DNA of 64,000 nucleotides, taken from assembly GCA_966250325.1 (NCBI GenBank), contig CBINGY010000009.1, forward strand, positions 32,454 to 96,453, in the 5' to 3' direction. This DNA is from Jiulongibacter sp966250325 (GTDB lineage Bacteria; Bacteroidota; Bacteroidia; Cytophagales; Spirosomataceae). The position numbers and the translations under genes were made by a program. Positions 36,007 through 45,950 of this stretch are shown here, in pieces. Numbering within the stretch: the stretch's first letter is position 1; every line of letters starts with the position of its first letter. The notes beneath the pieces are model-generated. The model had not been told where the DNA came from, did not search any database, and saw only the letters and a list, made by a program, of their open reading frames with translations.

Positions 36007-37164
36007 TTGAAGTTGGTTTTTTTCATATTGGTATCTGGTATTCTACTCTGGCAATCTTGTGTTACTCCCTACGATCGGGTAATCAGAGCAAAAAAAACGG
36101 TCTTTATTGTTGATGGTTTGCTTACAAACGTTGCCTCAGAAAATTATGTCAGAATTATGGAAGCCCTTCCGAATGGCTCTACAACAAGTGACTTCAAACC
36201 ACTGGAGAATGCACAAGTCTGGATAGCATCTAAGGACGAAAACGTAACCCTTCATGAATACAGACCGGGATTATATCTGTTTCCCGATAACTTCAAAGGA
36301 CAGCCCGGAAGACCATATACTCTACATTTTGATATTGATCAACGTGGTAAATTCAGATCAATTACTCAGGTTATGCCTTCTGAGGTAAAAATCGATTCAG
36401 TTTTTCATATCTGGAATGATGAAGCAATCAATGAGTTTGGTAAAACTTCTCCCGGTCATGAAATCTTTATTAATACCCGTGACAACCCCGATTCTGTGAA
36501 CTTTTATCAGTGGAACTGGAGACTTTATGAAACTCAAAACTGGTGCTTGAATTGTCCCCCGAATACACTGTACTTTCCTGATCCTAATCCCAAAGAACCG
36601 GGAGAATGTGTATATCTGGGCAATGACATCACTATACCTTCATTTGATTATCAGTGCTCGGGTCCATGCTGGGATATTTATCCTTCCCGCGACATTTTAA
36701 CCTTCAGCGATGAATACTCAAACGGAGGAATGTTAGAACATATACTTGTCGCTGAAATCCCCTTTATCCAGAGAAAGGCAGCCTTGGTAGACATCATTCA
36801 ACTTGGAATAAGCAAGGAGTTTCATCACTATCTGGACCTGGTAAAAAAACAGACCCAGGAAACTGGAGGCCTGGCAGATACACCACCGGTAACGCTTTAT
36901 GGCAACATAGAGAATCTGGAAGATTCTGATCATGTAATTGCCGGATATTTTGTAGTGGCCTCTGCCGATAAACGTATGTACTGGTTGGATAGAACAGATG
37001 CTGCCGCAGGGTTTTCTCCTATAGGTGTTTTGAATGGTCGCATTCCACGTCCAGAGGTAGGCTATTACGGTTTTGGAATGATTGGCGTTGACAGACCACC
37101 GCTTGCTCCATGTCTGGAATCTGATTATCGTACTCCTACCAGACCAGAAGGCTGGAAGTTTTAG
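36007..37164 (+). CDS. DUF4249 outer-membrane lipoprotein (second copy, TTG start)
   Basis: 385 residues. The TTG at 36007 gives MKLVFFILVSGILLWQSC, an excellent lipoprotein signal with Cys 18, so I accept this start although an ATG lies 8 bases upstream; that ATG reads ATG-AAG-ATT-TGA and stops at once. The body is clearly a paralog of the 32424 protein: WCLNC...GEC...DYQCSGPCWDI, ETGGLADTPPVTLYGN, GYFVVASADKRMYWLDR and RPPLAPCLES. It follows the TonB receptor by 16 bases in one operon. The end is one base from the convergent FG-GAP gene. Confidence 0.87.
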   Translation: MKLVFFILVSGILLWQSCVTPYDRVIRAKKTVFIVDGLLTNVASENYVRIMEALPNGSTTSDFKPLENAQVWIASKDENVTLHEYRPGLYLFPDNFKGQPGRPYTLHFDIDQRGKFRSITQVMPSEVKIDSVFHIWNDEAINEFGKTSPGHEIFINTRDNPDSVNFYQWNWRLYETQNWCLNCPPNTLYFPDPNPKEPGECVYLGNDITIPSFDYQCSGPCWDIYPSRDILTFSDEYSNGGMLEHILVAEIPFIQRKAALVDIIQLGISKEFHHYLDLVKKQTQETGGLADTPPVTLYGNIENLEDSDHVIAGYFVVASADKRMYWLDRTDAAAGFSPIGVLNGRIPRPEVGYYGFGMIGVDRPPLAPCLESDYRTPTRPEGWKF

Positions 37165-37165
37165 A

Positions 37166-40100
37166 TTACTCCCATTTAATTTCTATGGCAGAAGCAGGAA
37201 TATGCACTCCCCTACCCTTCTGTGACAAATAGGAGGCCCCTCTGTAAAGCTCTTGTATGGTTTCTTTACCATTAACCTTATAACGTACTTTCGTTGCACT
37301 AACGGGCGGAACCGCAAGAGGGATATTGGTTGTGTAACCCTTTATTTCTGATCTGTTCTGGCTGGCCAGCACCGTCATTTTATTTGCAGCTCCATGCAAT
37401 GATACCAGGGCTTTTGCATCTCCTGGTACATAAAATCCATTGTTAGGGTCCACGTAGAAACCTCCATTTTTATCATTAACCAGCAGTATTCCATTTTGGG
37501 CGTCGTATCTACCTACATGCAACTCGTTTCCATAATTATTCCCAATTCCCAGTAAATCGGGGTACCCATCACCCGTAAAGTCTTCTGCAAGCATCCCGTT
37601 CAGGGTAGAGACCTGGGCGAGCATAGGTAGCTCTTTAGCTCTGAACTTCCCTCCTCCAAGATTTTCGATGTAGGCGTGACTCACGAAATTAAGCTCATCA
37701 ATTCTCGCTTTCGCTCTTTCCTCTTCTGTCAAAACTTTCTCTGGCGTGGCCTCAGAGAATTCCTTGAAAGTCGTAAACCTGGCACGTGTAGAATTCAATT
37801 GCTTGTGCACATCCTCTTTGGCATTGAAAGGGACAAGCACCTTCTGGCCATTCTTATCACTGAAGTGTACAAAGGGAATCACGTCATAATTCCCGTTTCC
37901 ATCAAAATCTTCTGAGTAAATAACAGCAGGATATTCTTTGGTTCCTTTGAAAAGAGCGTTCTGTCCAAGATTTCCGGCTATGTAATCAATATCACCATCA
38001 AGGTCGAAATCGGCTCCCTGAAGACTATTCCACATGCCTTTCATACCTTCCAGGCCAGTATCTTTCAATTTGCTAAATTTACCTTTGTCATTCCGAAAGA
38101 CTGTAATCTCCATAAAATCGCCTGCAAGAATGAGATCTGGGTCACCATCGTTGTCAAAATCTGTCCACAAGGCATCACAAACCAAACCGATGTCTATGAG
38201 ATCACCGGCGATAGAAGAACTGATTTCCACAAACCGGGGACTCCCTTTTGAAGACTCATTCCTTAAAATATAACTACTGGTAGGTTTAGGATATTGATGA
38301 GGCACATTTCTACCAGATACAAACAAATCAAGATCACCATCTCCGTCATAATCGGCAGCTCTCACGCAAGAACCAGCAGATTCCAGATTGGGTAACGCCT
38401 GAGTATTCTCTGTAAAGTTTCCTTTCCCGTCATTAACATATAGCCGGTCTTTGAATTGGCCTGGTTTGTTAAGCCGTTCATTCCCTCCGCTAACCACATA
38501 GAGGTCATTATCACCGTCACCTTCGGCATCAAAAAGCAATACACCAATATCTTCAGATATTTTATTGGCCGAGTCGATGGCAGGCAAGAGATCAGCGTTC
38601 ATAAACTCTCCCCCGGTTTTCTGAATCAGGAACCTGCCATTTTTAAAAACAGGCCCTCCCACAAAAACATCCTCGAGGCCATCTCCATTCACATCTCCAA
38701 CGGCCAGAGCGGGCCCCATTTGAGATAATCTCATGGGAATAAGATTCTGGACATTATAATCAAGATAATCTAGTTCATTGTGAGTATAGCCCACATCGAA
38801 AGCCTCAAAGAGTTTTTGACCCGCCTCCGATTGAAATAAATAATCTTTATCCGCATCAGAGATAGTAAGCTCTATCACCTGATTACTCTTGACATTTTTC
38901 AACTCCTGCATCTTCCCGTTAGGCCAGATTACCCGCAAAACAGAAAGAATGGAGTCGGCTCCAAGACCAATATGCGTTACAGGCTCTACCGATGATTTGT
39001 AGCCCCGATAAGGAGTAAACTCATAAGAGAATTTACCTCCATGAGTATATTCAGCTTCTACTCGGGCTCCAATGCCATTGCGGTTTCTTTCCGAACCAAT
39101 TAGCCTAACTCTGATATAATTCGACTTGTCAGGATTAAGGATTCGAAGATTATTCCGATACACAAAGGCTGAATCATTAATGTTATTAACTACATAATCC
39201 AGATCTCCGTCATTGTCAAGATCAGCATATACAGCACCATTGCTGAAAGAGGGTATTTCAAGACCCCAATCAGCCGTGACATCATCAAATCCAAGGTTCC
39301 CATTGTTTCTGAAAGCGTAATTACTGATTTTAACTTCCGGTATTTGCTTCAGAATTTCTTTACGTGGCAATAAAGATTCTGCTTCGGTACGGTAAGCCAT
39401 AAAATCTTTATCGGTTACATCCTTTGGAAAACCATTGGTAATAAAAAGATCACGGTAACCGTCGTTGTCAAAATCGGCCAGTGACGGGCTCCAGCTCCAG
39501 TCTGTTTCGGCCACATCAGCCATAAGGCTGATATCGCTGAATTTTCTGCCTGGTCCGTTATTCAGCTGTAGCATATTTCTTCCGTACTGATACTCATAGT
39601 TATACCGGTCGGTATATCTGAAAAACTGTACATCATTCGGAGAGGTGAACATCTTCTTTCGCTGATTATCTCTCGGAACCATATCCAAAGTCACTATCTC
39701 ATCCAGACCATCATTGTTGATATCCGCTACATCATTTCCCATCGAGGAATAACTCATGTGTTTCAGGTAATCCTGAGCCTTATTACTGAACGTACCATCC
39801 TGATTATTGATGTAAATCAGATCATTGCTTACATAATCATTACATACATAAATATCCTTCCAACCATCGTGATTGAAATCAGAAATATTTAACCCAAGAC
39901 CATGACCCTCTATAAGAATACCAGCCTCTTTTGAAACATTAGTAAAAACGGGATGCCCGAGGCTATCGGAAAAATCATTTCTGTAGAGGCGATCTGTATT
40001 CAGATTCTCCCCGTCTATCTGTTTATCTCTGAAAATATTCGGGTACTGGTCAATCCGATTTGTGAGCACATATAAGTCGAGATCACCATCGTTATCATAA

Positions 40101-40636
40101 TCAAAAAAGGCTGCATTCTCAGAGTGACCGTTATCATTAACTCCATATTCTACTGCTAAATCCTTGAAGTACGGAACGCCGTCCCGAAGACCCTGATTGA
40201 CGTAAAGCGTATTCTCTCTTAGGGAAGAATTACTGTTGTTTGTAGACGTAGCAGTGACGTAAATATCCATCAACCCATCCTGATTGATATCTACAACAGC
40301 GACACCAGAGTGCCACTTTTCACCACCATCAACTCCGGCCAGATCAGTTATGTCTTTGAATTTAAATCCTCGTTCATTCAAATAGAGCTTATTGAATGTT
40401 TGATTTCCGCTAAAGAATAAATCCTGCAATCCATCATTATTGAAGTCTGCCACACCCACCCCGGCACCATTATATACATAGTCAAAAGACAGGATATTGA
40501 TAGAGTCATTTTCAATAATCCGGTTTGAAAAAGTGATTCCCGTTTCATTAGCCGGAAGCAAATCAAACATTTTCTCAGTTTGGCAGCCGCACAAAATCAA
40601 GATGGAAAATCCAAGAATAACAAGTCTATAAAGCAT
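37166..40636 (-). CDS. FG-GAP/VCBS repeat lipoprotein with ASPIC/UnbV domain (CRTAC1-like)
   Basis: 1,156 residues. Lipoprotein signal ILGFSILILCGC. More than ten DxDxDGxxDL-type FG-GAP repeats (DFNNDGLQDLFF, DYDNDGDLDLYV, DFDNDGDPDLIL and others) build calcium-binding integrin-like propellers. Around residues 500-590 the ASPIC/UnbV domain reads YIRVRLIGSERNRNGIGARVE to VIWPNGKMQEL. Such proteins often sit beside SusCD pairs in Bacteroidota and may help capture polymers at the surface; this role is inferred. It has its own -7 element at 40691 and lies downstream of the terminated SusCD pair. Confidence 0.9.
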   Translation of the reverse strand: MLYRLVILGFSILILCGCQTEKMFDLLPANETGITFSNRIIENDSINILSFDYVYNGAGVGVADFNNDGLQDLFFSGNQTFNKLYLNERGFKFKDITDLAGVDGGEKWHSGVAVVDINQDGLMDIYVTATSTNNSNSSLRENTLYVNQGLRDGVPYFKDLAVEYGVNDNGHSENAAFFDYDNDGDLDLYVLTNRIDQYPNIFRDKQIDGENLNTDRLYRNDFSDSLGHPVFTNVSKEAGILIEGHGLGLNISDFNHDGWKDIYVCNDYVSNDLIYINNQDGTFSNKAQDYLKHMSYSSMGNDVADINNDGLDEIVTLDMVPRDNQRKKMFTSPNDVQFFRYTDRYNYEYQYGRNMLQLNNGPGRKFSDISLMADVAETDWSWSPSLADFDNDGYRDLFITNGFPKDVTDKDFMAYRTEAESLLPRKEILKQIPEVKISNYAFRNNGNLGFDDVTADWGLEIPSFSNGAVYADLDNDGDLDYVVNNINDSAFVYRNNLRILNPDKSNYIRVRLIGSERNRNGIGARVEAEYTHGGKFSYEFTPYRGYKSSVEPVTHIGLGADSILSVLRVIWPNGKMQELKNVKSNQVIELTISDADKDYLFQSEAGQKLFEAFDVGYTHNELDYLDYNVQNLIPMRLSQMGPALAVGDVNGDGLEDVFVGGPVFKNGRFLIQKTGGEFMNADLLPAIDSANKISEDIGVLLFDAEGDGDNDLYVVSGGNERLNKPGQFKDRLYVNDGKGNFTENTQALPNLESAGSCVRAADYDGDGDLDLFVSGRNVPHQYPKPTSSYILRNESSKGSPRFVEISSSIAGDLIDIGLVCDALWTDFDNDGDPDLILAGDFMEITVFRNDKGKFSKLKDTGLEGMKGMWNSLQGADFDLDGDIDYIAGNLGQNALFKGTKEYPAVIYSEDFDGNGNYDVIPFVHFSDKNGQKVLVPFNAKEDVHKQLNSTRARFTTFKEFSEATPEKVLTEEERAKARIDELNFVSHAYIENLGGGKFRAKELPMLAQVSTLNGMLAEDFTGDGYPDLLGIGNNYGNELHVGRYDAQNGILLVNDKNGGFYVDPNNGFYVPGDAKALVSLHGAANKMTVLASQNRSEIKGYTTNIPLAVPPVSATKVRYKVNGKETIQELYRGASYLSQKGRGVHIPASAIEIKWE

Positions 40637-40690
40637 GGTGAGAGGTATTCAGTTTTCTTATAGCTTTTCTAATTAATAACAGAGCAATTA

Positions 40691-40698
40691 CAAATTTA
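40691..40698 (-). promoter_or_regulatory. -7 promoter element for the FG-GAP gene
   Basis: TAAATTTG on the minus strand is an exact TAnnTTTG match with a leader of about 48 bases before the ATG at 40636. It lies after the SusCD terminator, as expected for an independent transcript. Confidence 0.5.
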
Positions 40699-40753
40699 GC
40701 CATTCCCTTTAGCACTATTCGAATGATGAACTGTTTTAATCCAGACACCACTT

Positions 40754-40789
40754 AAAAAAAAAGTGGTGAAGAGTAAAACTCTCCACCAC
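40754..40789 (-). terminator. Intrinsic terminator of the SusCD operon
   Basis: On the minus strand GTGGTGGAGAGT pairs with ACTCTTCACCAC in a 12-bp stem (one G-U) with a 3-base loop, followed by nine T. Plus-strand arms are 40763-40774 and 40778-40789; the A-run is 40754-40762. Confidence 0.92.
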
Positions 40790-40810
40790 CTTAAGGGTTG
40801 AATAAAATTC

Positions 40811-42544
40811 TTAGTAACCAGGGTTCTGTGTCAGCGAAGGCTGAAGATCCAACTGATCCTGAGGAATAGGCATGTATTCATTTTTGCCAGCTGTGAACTT
40901 AGATCCACCAAACATAGCTACCAGCTTCTTACCTTCGTAAGGGAAGTAGATATTGTTCAGGAAGTTAGCAGCATCACCCCATCTTACCAGATCCCAGAAA
41001 CGATGTCCTTCCTGAGCAAGCTCAAGAACTCTCTCGATTTTCAGAGCTTTCCATGCTTCATCTGCGTTTGCAAATGCGGGATAAAGCGATATTTGGTAAT
41101 TAGCAGCAGGACCGCTACCATCATACTCCATCACCCATCCGGCAGGATCTGCAGCACGGGCACGTACACGATTGATTAATGCACGACCTGCTTCCAGATT
41201 ACCTAGTCCAATTTCTGCTTCTGCAGCCATCAAAAGAACATCAGCAAAACGAATGATAGGTACGTTCATAGTCGCATAACCACGAGTCCATGAGCTACCA
41301 TCAGTGAAGCTGTTCTCCTGAGTTTTGTAATAAACAAACTTCTTAGGAGAGTTGGGACCAGCATAAGGCTGAGAACGAATCCAGGCCTTACCCGGGTGCT
41401 CTTGCCAGTCAAGGTAAGGAATACCTCTACGACCTACAGTGTGATCAAGACGTGGGTCAAGCGGACCATTGTCTTCAACAAATGGATCTGAAGATTCTAC
41501 ACCATAGTCATTCTTTACTTCATTCGCCGCTGCATTGTACGAATCATCCAGAAGAGGAAGACCGTTCTTAGTGCGGAACATGTTCACAGTAGTGAATGAT
41601 GGCTGGTTAAAACCACAGCAGTTACCTGGACCCGCCGCTCCTGTATTGTACGGATAGTTCAGATCATCAAACCAGTTCGCGTTGTTCACGTTACCTGTGT
41701 TATTGGCAGATTGAACAGCCCAAACCGCTTCCTCGTGGTTGTCGTTTTCGGCATTGAAAATCTGAGCGAACTTCGGAACCAGTTCATACTTCTTGCCATT
41801 GGTTGTCTGACCATTGGCAATAACCTGATCAAAAATTGCTTTGGCCTCGCTGTATTTTTTCTGGTACAGATACGTTTTAGCGAGGTAAGAAGCCGCTGCC
41901 CATTTGTTTACACGACCGGCATCACCTGATGTTTCAGGTAGATTGTCCATACCAAATTTGAAGTCAGCTTCAATTTTGCTCCATACATCCGGGGTGTTAG
42001 GTACCGCAGGGATATCGGCATCAGCCACAGTTTCATCAAACCATGGAATGCTATTAAACCATGATTTTAACCAGAAATAGTAGTGACCACGAAGGGTTCT
42101 GGCTTCAGCAATAATACGTGTTTTGGTTGCATCACTCACCTGATCAGATGCCGTAGCCAATCTGATTACCGAGTTAGCTCTGGCCACACCTTCGTACTTT
42201 CCTAACCAGATGTTACGGTAGTTACCATTGGTGGGATCAGCTTCGAAACGCTGAACCGGGTTCCAGGTAGCACCATCACCGGGGTCAGTACCCTTGTTAG
42301 AAATACCGCCAAGCATTTGACCTGCCCAGTTATTCGGACCAGACTGTCTGTCAAACCCTTTACCATTCAGCATGGAATAAGCTCCAACCAACGCACCTTC
42401 AAGGCCGGCGGCTGTGTAAAGCTGGCTCTCACCCAACGATCCTGTAGGAAGAACCTCCAGAAACGAATCCTTACAAGAGAAGGTAAGCGTAGTTACAGCC
42501 ATGGCTGTAAGCAACCCTTTCTTTAAATGAGTTGTTTTCATCAT
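40811..42544 (-). CDS. SusD/RagB-family nutrient-binding lipoprotein
   Basis: 577 residues. Signal AMAVTTLTFSCKD with lipobox Cys, so anchored on the cell surface. The N-terminus FLEVLPTGSL, the TPR-like ARANSVIRLA and ARTLRGHYYFWL helices, FADVLLMAAEAEIGLGN, LALIKIERVLELAQEGHRFWDLVRWG-type text and the ending MPIPQDQLDLQPSLTQNPGY are all classic SusD. It caps the SusC channel at 42575 and binds its glycan or oligomer. Separated from susC by 30 bases in one operon. The ligand cannot be read from sequence. Confidence 0.95.
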   Translation of the reverse strand: MMKTTHLKKGLLTAMAVTTLTFSCKDSFLEVLPTGSLGESQLYTAAGLEGALVGAYSMLNGKGFDRQSGPNNWAGQMLGGISNKGTDPGDGATWNPVQRFEADPTNGNYRNIWLGKYEGVARANSVIRLATASDQVSDATKTRIIAEARTLRGHYYFWLKSWFNSIPWFDETVADADIPAVPNTPDVWSKIEADFKFGMDNLPETSGDAGRVNKWAAASYLAKTYLYQKKYSEAKAIFDQVIANGQTTNGKKYELVPKFAQIFNAENDNHEEAVWAVQSANNTGNVNNANWFDDLNYPYNTGAAGPGNCCGFNQPSFTTVNMFRTKNGLPLLDDSYNAAANEVKNDYGVESSDPFVEDNGPLDPRLDHTVGRRGIPYLDWQEHPGKAWIRSQPYAGPNSPKKFVYYKTQENSFTDGSSWTRGYATMNVPIIRFADVLLMAAEAEIGLGNLEAGRALINRVRARAADPAGWVMEYDGSGPAANYQISLYPAFANADEAWKALKIERVLELAQEGHRFWDLVRWGDAANFLNNIYFPYEGKKLVAMFGGSKFTAGKNEYMPIPQDQLDLQPSLTQNPGY

Positions 42545-42574
42545 CTTATATTATTTTTTTAAAATGATTGTTAA

Positions 42575-45500
42575 TTAAAATCCAAGGTTAACCACAACGT
42601 TAAAACCTCTCGTAACCGGGAAGTTACCAACATCAATACCAAAGTTGGTATCTACATCACCACCTACACCCGGATCAAGACCCTGATATTTTGTAAGTGT
42701 AAAGATGTTGTTTGTAGAAAGAGCAATTCTGGCACGGGTTGCACCAAATTTAGCCGCTACGGAAGGATCAAGGCTGTAACCCAATGAAAGGTTCTGCATT
42801 CTGAAATAGCTACCGTTCTCTACATACCAGCTGTTAGCTACCGCAGAAGTTGAGAAGTTTGCAGCTGATTCCCAGATAGGAGCTTTGGCGTTATCACCTA
42901 GCTCAGGAGTCCAAGACTGTTTCGCTCTTTCACCTTTACCAGATCCTTCAAAAGTACCGAAGAAATCAGTAAACCACTTAGACTGATTGTAGATATCATT
43001 GCCCAGGAACGCATTGAAATAGGTGTTCAAATCCCAGTTACCCATGGTCAAACCGAAGTTAATACCACCAGTGAAATCAGGTACCGGAGATCCTATGAAA
43101 GTTCTGTCAGCAGGTGTAATTGATCCATCTCCATCAACATCTTCATATTTGAAACGTCCCACGGCAGCATTCGGCTGAGTAGGTGAGCTGTTTACATCTT
43201 CCTGAGAATTGAAGTATCCAAGAACGTTGTATCCAAAGAAAGCAGAGATAGTTTGACCAACTGTGTTTCTGATTGGAGAGTTACCCCGGTAGTTTGCACC
43301 ATCAAAATAAGGTACACCATCCGCAAGTTTGGTAATCTCGTTTTTCAGGAATGAACCGTTAACAGTAAGGTCATACTTGATTTTAGAAGTAAGGTTCCCT
43401 CTGTTAATTAATTGGATATCGATACCTTGGTTCATCATTGAGGCCACATTTACAGATGGAGCTGCAGAGTTAGGTCCCACTACAGCAGGTAAAGGCACCT
43501 GATACAAAAGATCACGGGTATCTTTTCTCCAGAAGTCAACTACTGCTTCGTACTTACCATTCGCGAAAGTCGCATCTATACCAATGTTACTTGTAACAGA
43601 AGACTCCCATTTCGCGTTCGGGTTACCGATTCTTGATTTGTAGTAACCTGCGTTAGCACCTGAATTCTGACCAGCAATAGGATACAAAGAAGTTCCTAAA
43701 CCCTGAGCATACAAAGAATATTGGTTAGCAGGGTCTACGTTATTGGAGTTACCCATAATACCCCATCCCCCACGAATTTTCAGATCTGTTACAAAAGAAA
43801 GATCTTTCATGAATTCTTCTGAACTAACTCTCCAGCCGGCAGAAAATGCAGGGAAAACCCCATAACGGCTATTGGCTCCAAATCTGGAAGAACCATCACG
43901 ACGCAACAAACCTGTTACAAAATATTTGTCATTCAGGGTATAATCAAGTTTACCGAATAGCGAGTAGAAATTAACACCGCTGTTCAAACCAGACTGAACG
44001 GTTGGGCTATTAACAAGTAATAAGTTTACGTAATCCAAATCCATAGTAAATGGATTAATACCACGTCCACTTACGTTTCTTGATTTACCTGTATTAAGAG
44101 CTTCCTGACCAAGAAGGATATTTGCTCTGTGAATACCTTTCTCCAATTTGTAATTCAACGTATTGGTTATTACCCAGCTGCGACCAAAATTACCTCCTTC
44201 AGAGAAGGCACTTGAGGCCTCAGGCTCAGAGTCACCCATATATCTGTAGTTGTAATCCACAAAATAGCCAGAGCTCAAACCTCCACCAAGGCTGGTTCTC
44301 AGAGTAAGATTTTTGATGATATCTGCTTCCAGATAAACATTACCAAAGGCACTTAGAGAGAAGCTATCATCATTACCTGCGTTAAGAACACGCTGTCTTA
44401 CAGGGTTACGAGGGTTGTTAAAGCCCGCGGCTTTGGTTGAAGCAAAACTTCCGAATTCATCGTATACAGGGATGATTGTTGGCATTCTATAAGCAGAAAG
44501 AAGCTCAGACTCGTCATCAGCAGAGCCCAATCCACCACCGCCACCAGACTGACCAACAATACTCAAATAGGTAAATTGAAGGTTTTCTCCAAAACGAACA
44601 TGCTTACCCAGGTTATATTCTGAGTTCATTCTCAAAGTGTAACGTTTGAAGTCGTTGTTCAAAACAATACCCTGCTGATCCTGCATGTTCAGACCAAGAT
44701 AAAATCTACCGTTATCAGAACCACCGCTAAAGCCTAGATTATGACGGCTAAGATTACCGAAACGAGTCATTTCATCGTACCAGTTTGTACCGGCAAGATT
44801 TGGCTTGATAAGGAATACCAGATCAGGATTAGCTGCATAAGCTGCCTCAATCGCTGCAAGGTCAACAGATCCTCTTACACCATTTTGTCCGTTAGCATGA
44901 AGATAATCTGGCAAAGTAGCCTGAGCCTGAGTTCCATACTGAGGGTGAGTGTACTGAGGAGTAGTTCCTGTAACGGCCGCATTATTGCGATACGCAATGT
45001 GAGTCCAGTCCGCTTGCTCCTGAGGAGTTAGCATTTTTGGAGCTCCGTTTACGTTAGGGTCAGTACCACCGTACATACCGTTGTATGAAATCTGGATACC
45101 TTTTCTGTTTGAACCCTTTTTAGTGGTGTAAACGATCACACCGTTAGCAGCACGAGCTCCATAGATAGAAGCCGCAGCTGCATCTTTAAGAACCGTAGTA
45201 GTTTCGATATCGTCAGGAGACAAGAAGTTAGTATTGTCTGTAGGTACCCCGTCAACGATAATTAGCGGCTGGTTACCACCAAACGCACCAAAACCACGAA
45301 CACGAATCTGAGAGTTTGTTCCAGGCTGACCGTTAGTGATTACAGTTACACCCGCCACACGACCGGCCAACTGCTGCTCAACGTTACCTGAAGGAATTGC
45401 CTGCAAATCCTTTGCTTTTACAATAGAAACCGCTGCAGTAGACTCTTTCTTGTTAGTGATTGAGTAACCAGTTACGATTACTTCTTCCAAAGCAGCTGCG

Positions 45501-45811
45501 TTGGTTACCATGGAAACGTTTACTACTGACTGATTGCCAACAGTAACTTCCTGATTGTTGTAACCCACAAAGCTGAAAACTAACACATCTTCTGCACCAC
45601 GAACACGGATGGAATAGTTACCATCCACATCTGTGGTTACACCAGTAGTGGTTCCTTTGATTACTACAGAAGCACCCGGAATACCGAGACCATCTTCTGA
45701 CCCGACCACCTTACCGCTCACGTTCCGACCCTGAGCCAAAGCCGTGCTTAAAGCGAAGCACGTCCCCAGAAGAGTCAAAAGCAAGCCTTTCGCGTAAAGC
45801 TTTACTTTCAT
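42575..45811 (-). CDS. SusC/RagA-family TonB-linked outer-membrane transporter
   Basis: 1,078 residues from MKVKLYAKGLLLTLLGTCF (ATG at 45811; a longer in-frame start adds 12 unlikely residues). After the signal: CarboxypepD_reg domain (VSGKVVGSEDGLGIPGASVVIKG), a TonB-box-like EEVIVTGY, the plug with AGVTVITNGQPGTNSQIRVRGFGAFGGNQPLIIVDG and TVLKDAAAASIYGARAANGV, then the large barrel ending NVVVNLGF. It has no STN domain, so control by an anti-sigma/ECF pair is not expected, and none is nearby. First gene of the SusCD operon. Confidence 0.96.
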   Translation of the reverse strand: MKVKLYAKGLLLTLLGTCFALSTALAQGRNVSGKVVGSEDGLGIPGASVVIKGTTTGVTTDVDGNYSIRVRGAEDVLVFSFVGYNNQEVTVGNQSVVNVSMVTNAAALEEVIVTGYSITNKKESTAAVSIVKAKDLQAIPSGNVEQQLAGRVAGVTVITNGQPGTNSQIRVRGFGAFGGNQPLIIVDGVPTDNTNFLSPDDIETTTVLKDAAAASIYGARAANGVIVYTTKKGSNRKGIQISYNGMYGGTDPNVNGAPKMLTPQEQADWTHIAYRNNAAVTGTTPQYTHPQYGTQAQATLPDYLHANGQNGVRGSVDLAAIEAAYAANPDLVFLIKPNLAGTNWYDEMTRFGNLSRHNLGFSGGSDNGRFYLGLNMQDQQGIVLNNDFKRYTLRMNSEYNLGKHVRFGENLQFTYLSIVGQSGGGGGLGSADDESELLSAYRMPTIIPVYDEFGSFASTKAAGFNNPRNPVRQRVLNAGNDDSFSLSAFGNVYLEADIIKNLTLRTSLGGGLSSGYFVDYNYRYMGDSEPEASSAFSEGGNFGRSWVITNTLNYKLEKGIHRANILLGQEALNTGKSRNVSGRGINPFTMDLDYVNLLLVNSPTVQSGLNSGVNFYSLFGKLDYTLNDKYFVTGLLRRDGSSRFGANSRYGVFPAFSAGWRVSSEEFMKDLSFVTDLKIRGGWGIMGNSNNVDPANQYSLYAQGLGTSLYPIAGQNSGANAGYYKSRIGNPNAKWESSVTSNIGIDATFANGKYEAVVDFWRKDTRDLLYQVPLPAVVGPNSAAPSVNVASMMNQGIDIQLINRGNLTSKIKYDLTVNGSFLKNEITKLADGVPYFDGANYRGNSPIRNTVGQTISAFFGYNVLGYFNSQEDVNSSPTQPNAAVGRFKYEDVDGDGSITPADRTFIGSPVPDFTGGINFGLTMGNWDLNTYFNAFLGNDIYNQSKWFTDFFGTFEGSGKGERAKQSWTPELGDNAKAPIWESAANFSTSAVANSWYVENGSYFRMQNLSLGYSLDPSVAAKFGATRARIALSTNNIFTLTKYQGLDPGVGGDVDTNFGIDVGNFPVTRGFNVVVNLGF

Positions 45812-45950
45812 AGAATAAATGGTTAAATAGGTTAAATAATTAATCACATTCCTGCTACATTACAGGAGGCCGCAAGTTATACAATTGCACTATTCTGACA
45901 AATAATATAATCAGAAAATATGATTTAACGGTGTAAATTTTGAACTTTCG

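Noticed and set aside
36007..37164. Frameshifted start of the second DUF4249 gene
   Set aside because: The TTG start gives a perfect lipoprotein signal, so no sequence error or pseudogene needs to be assumed.
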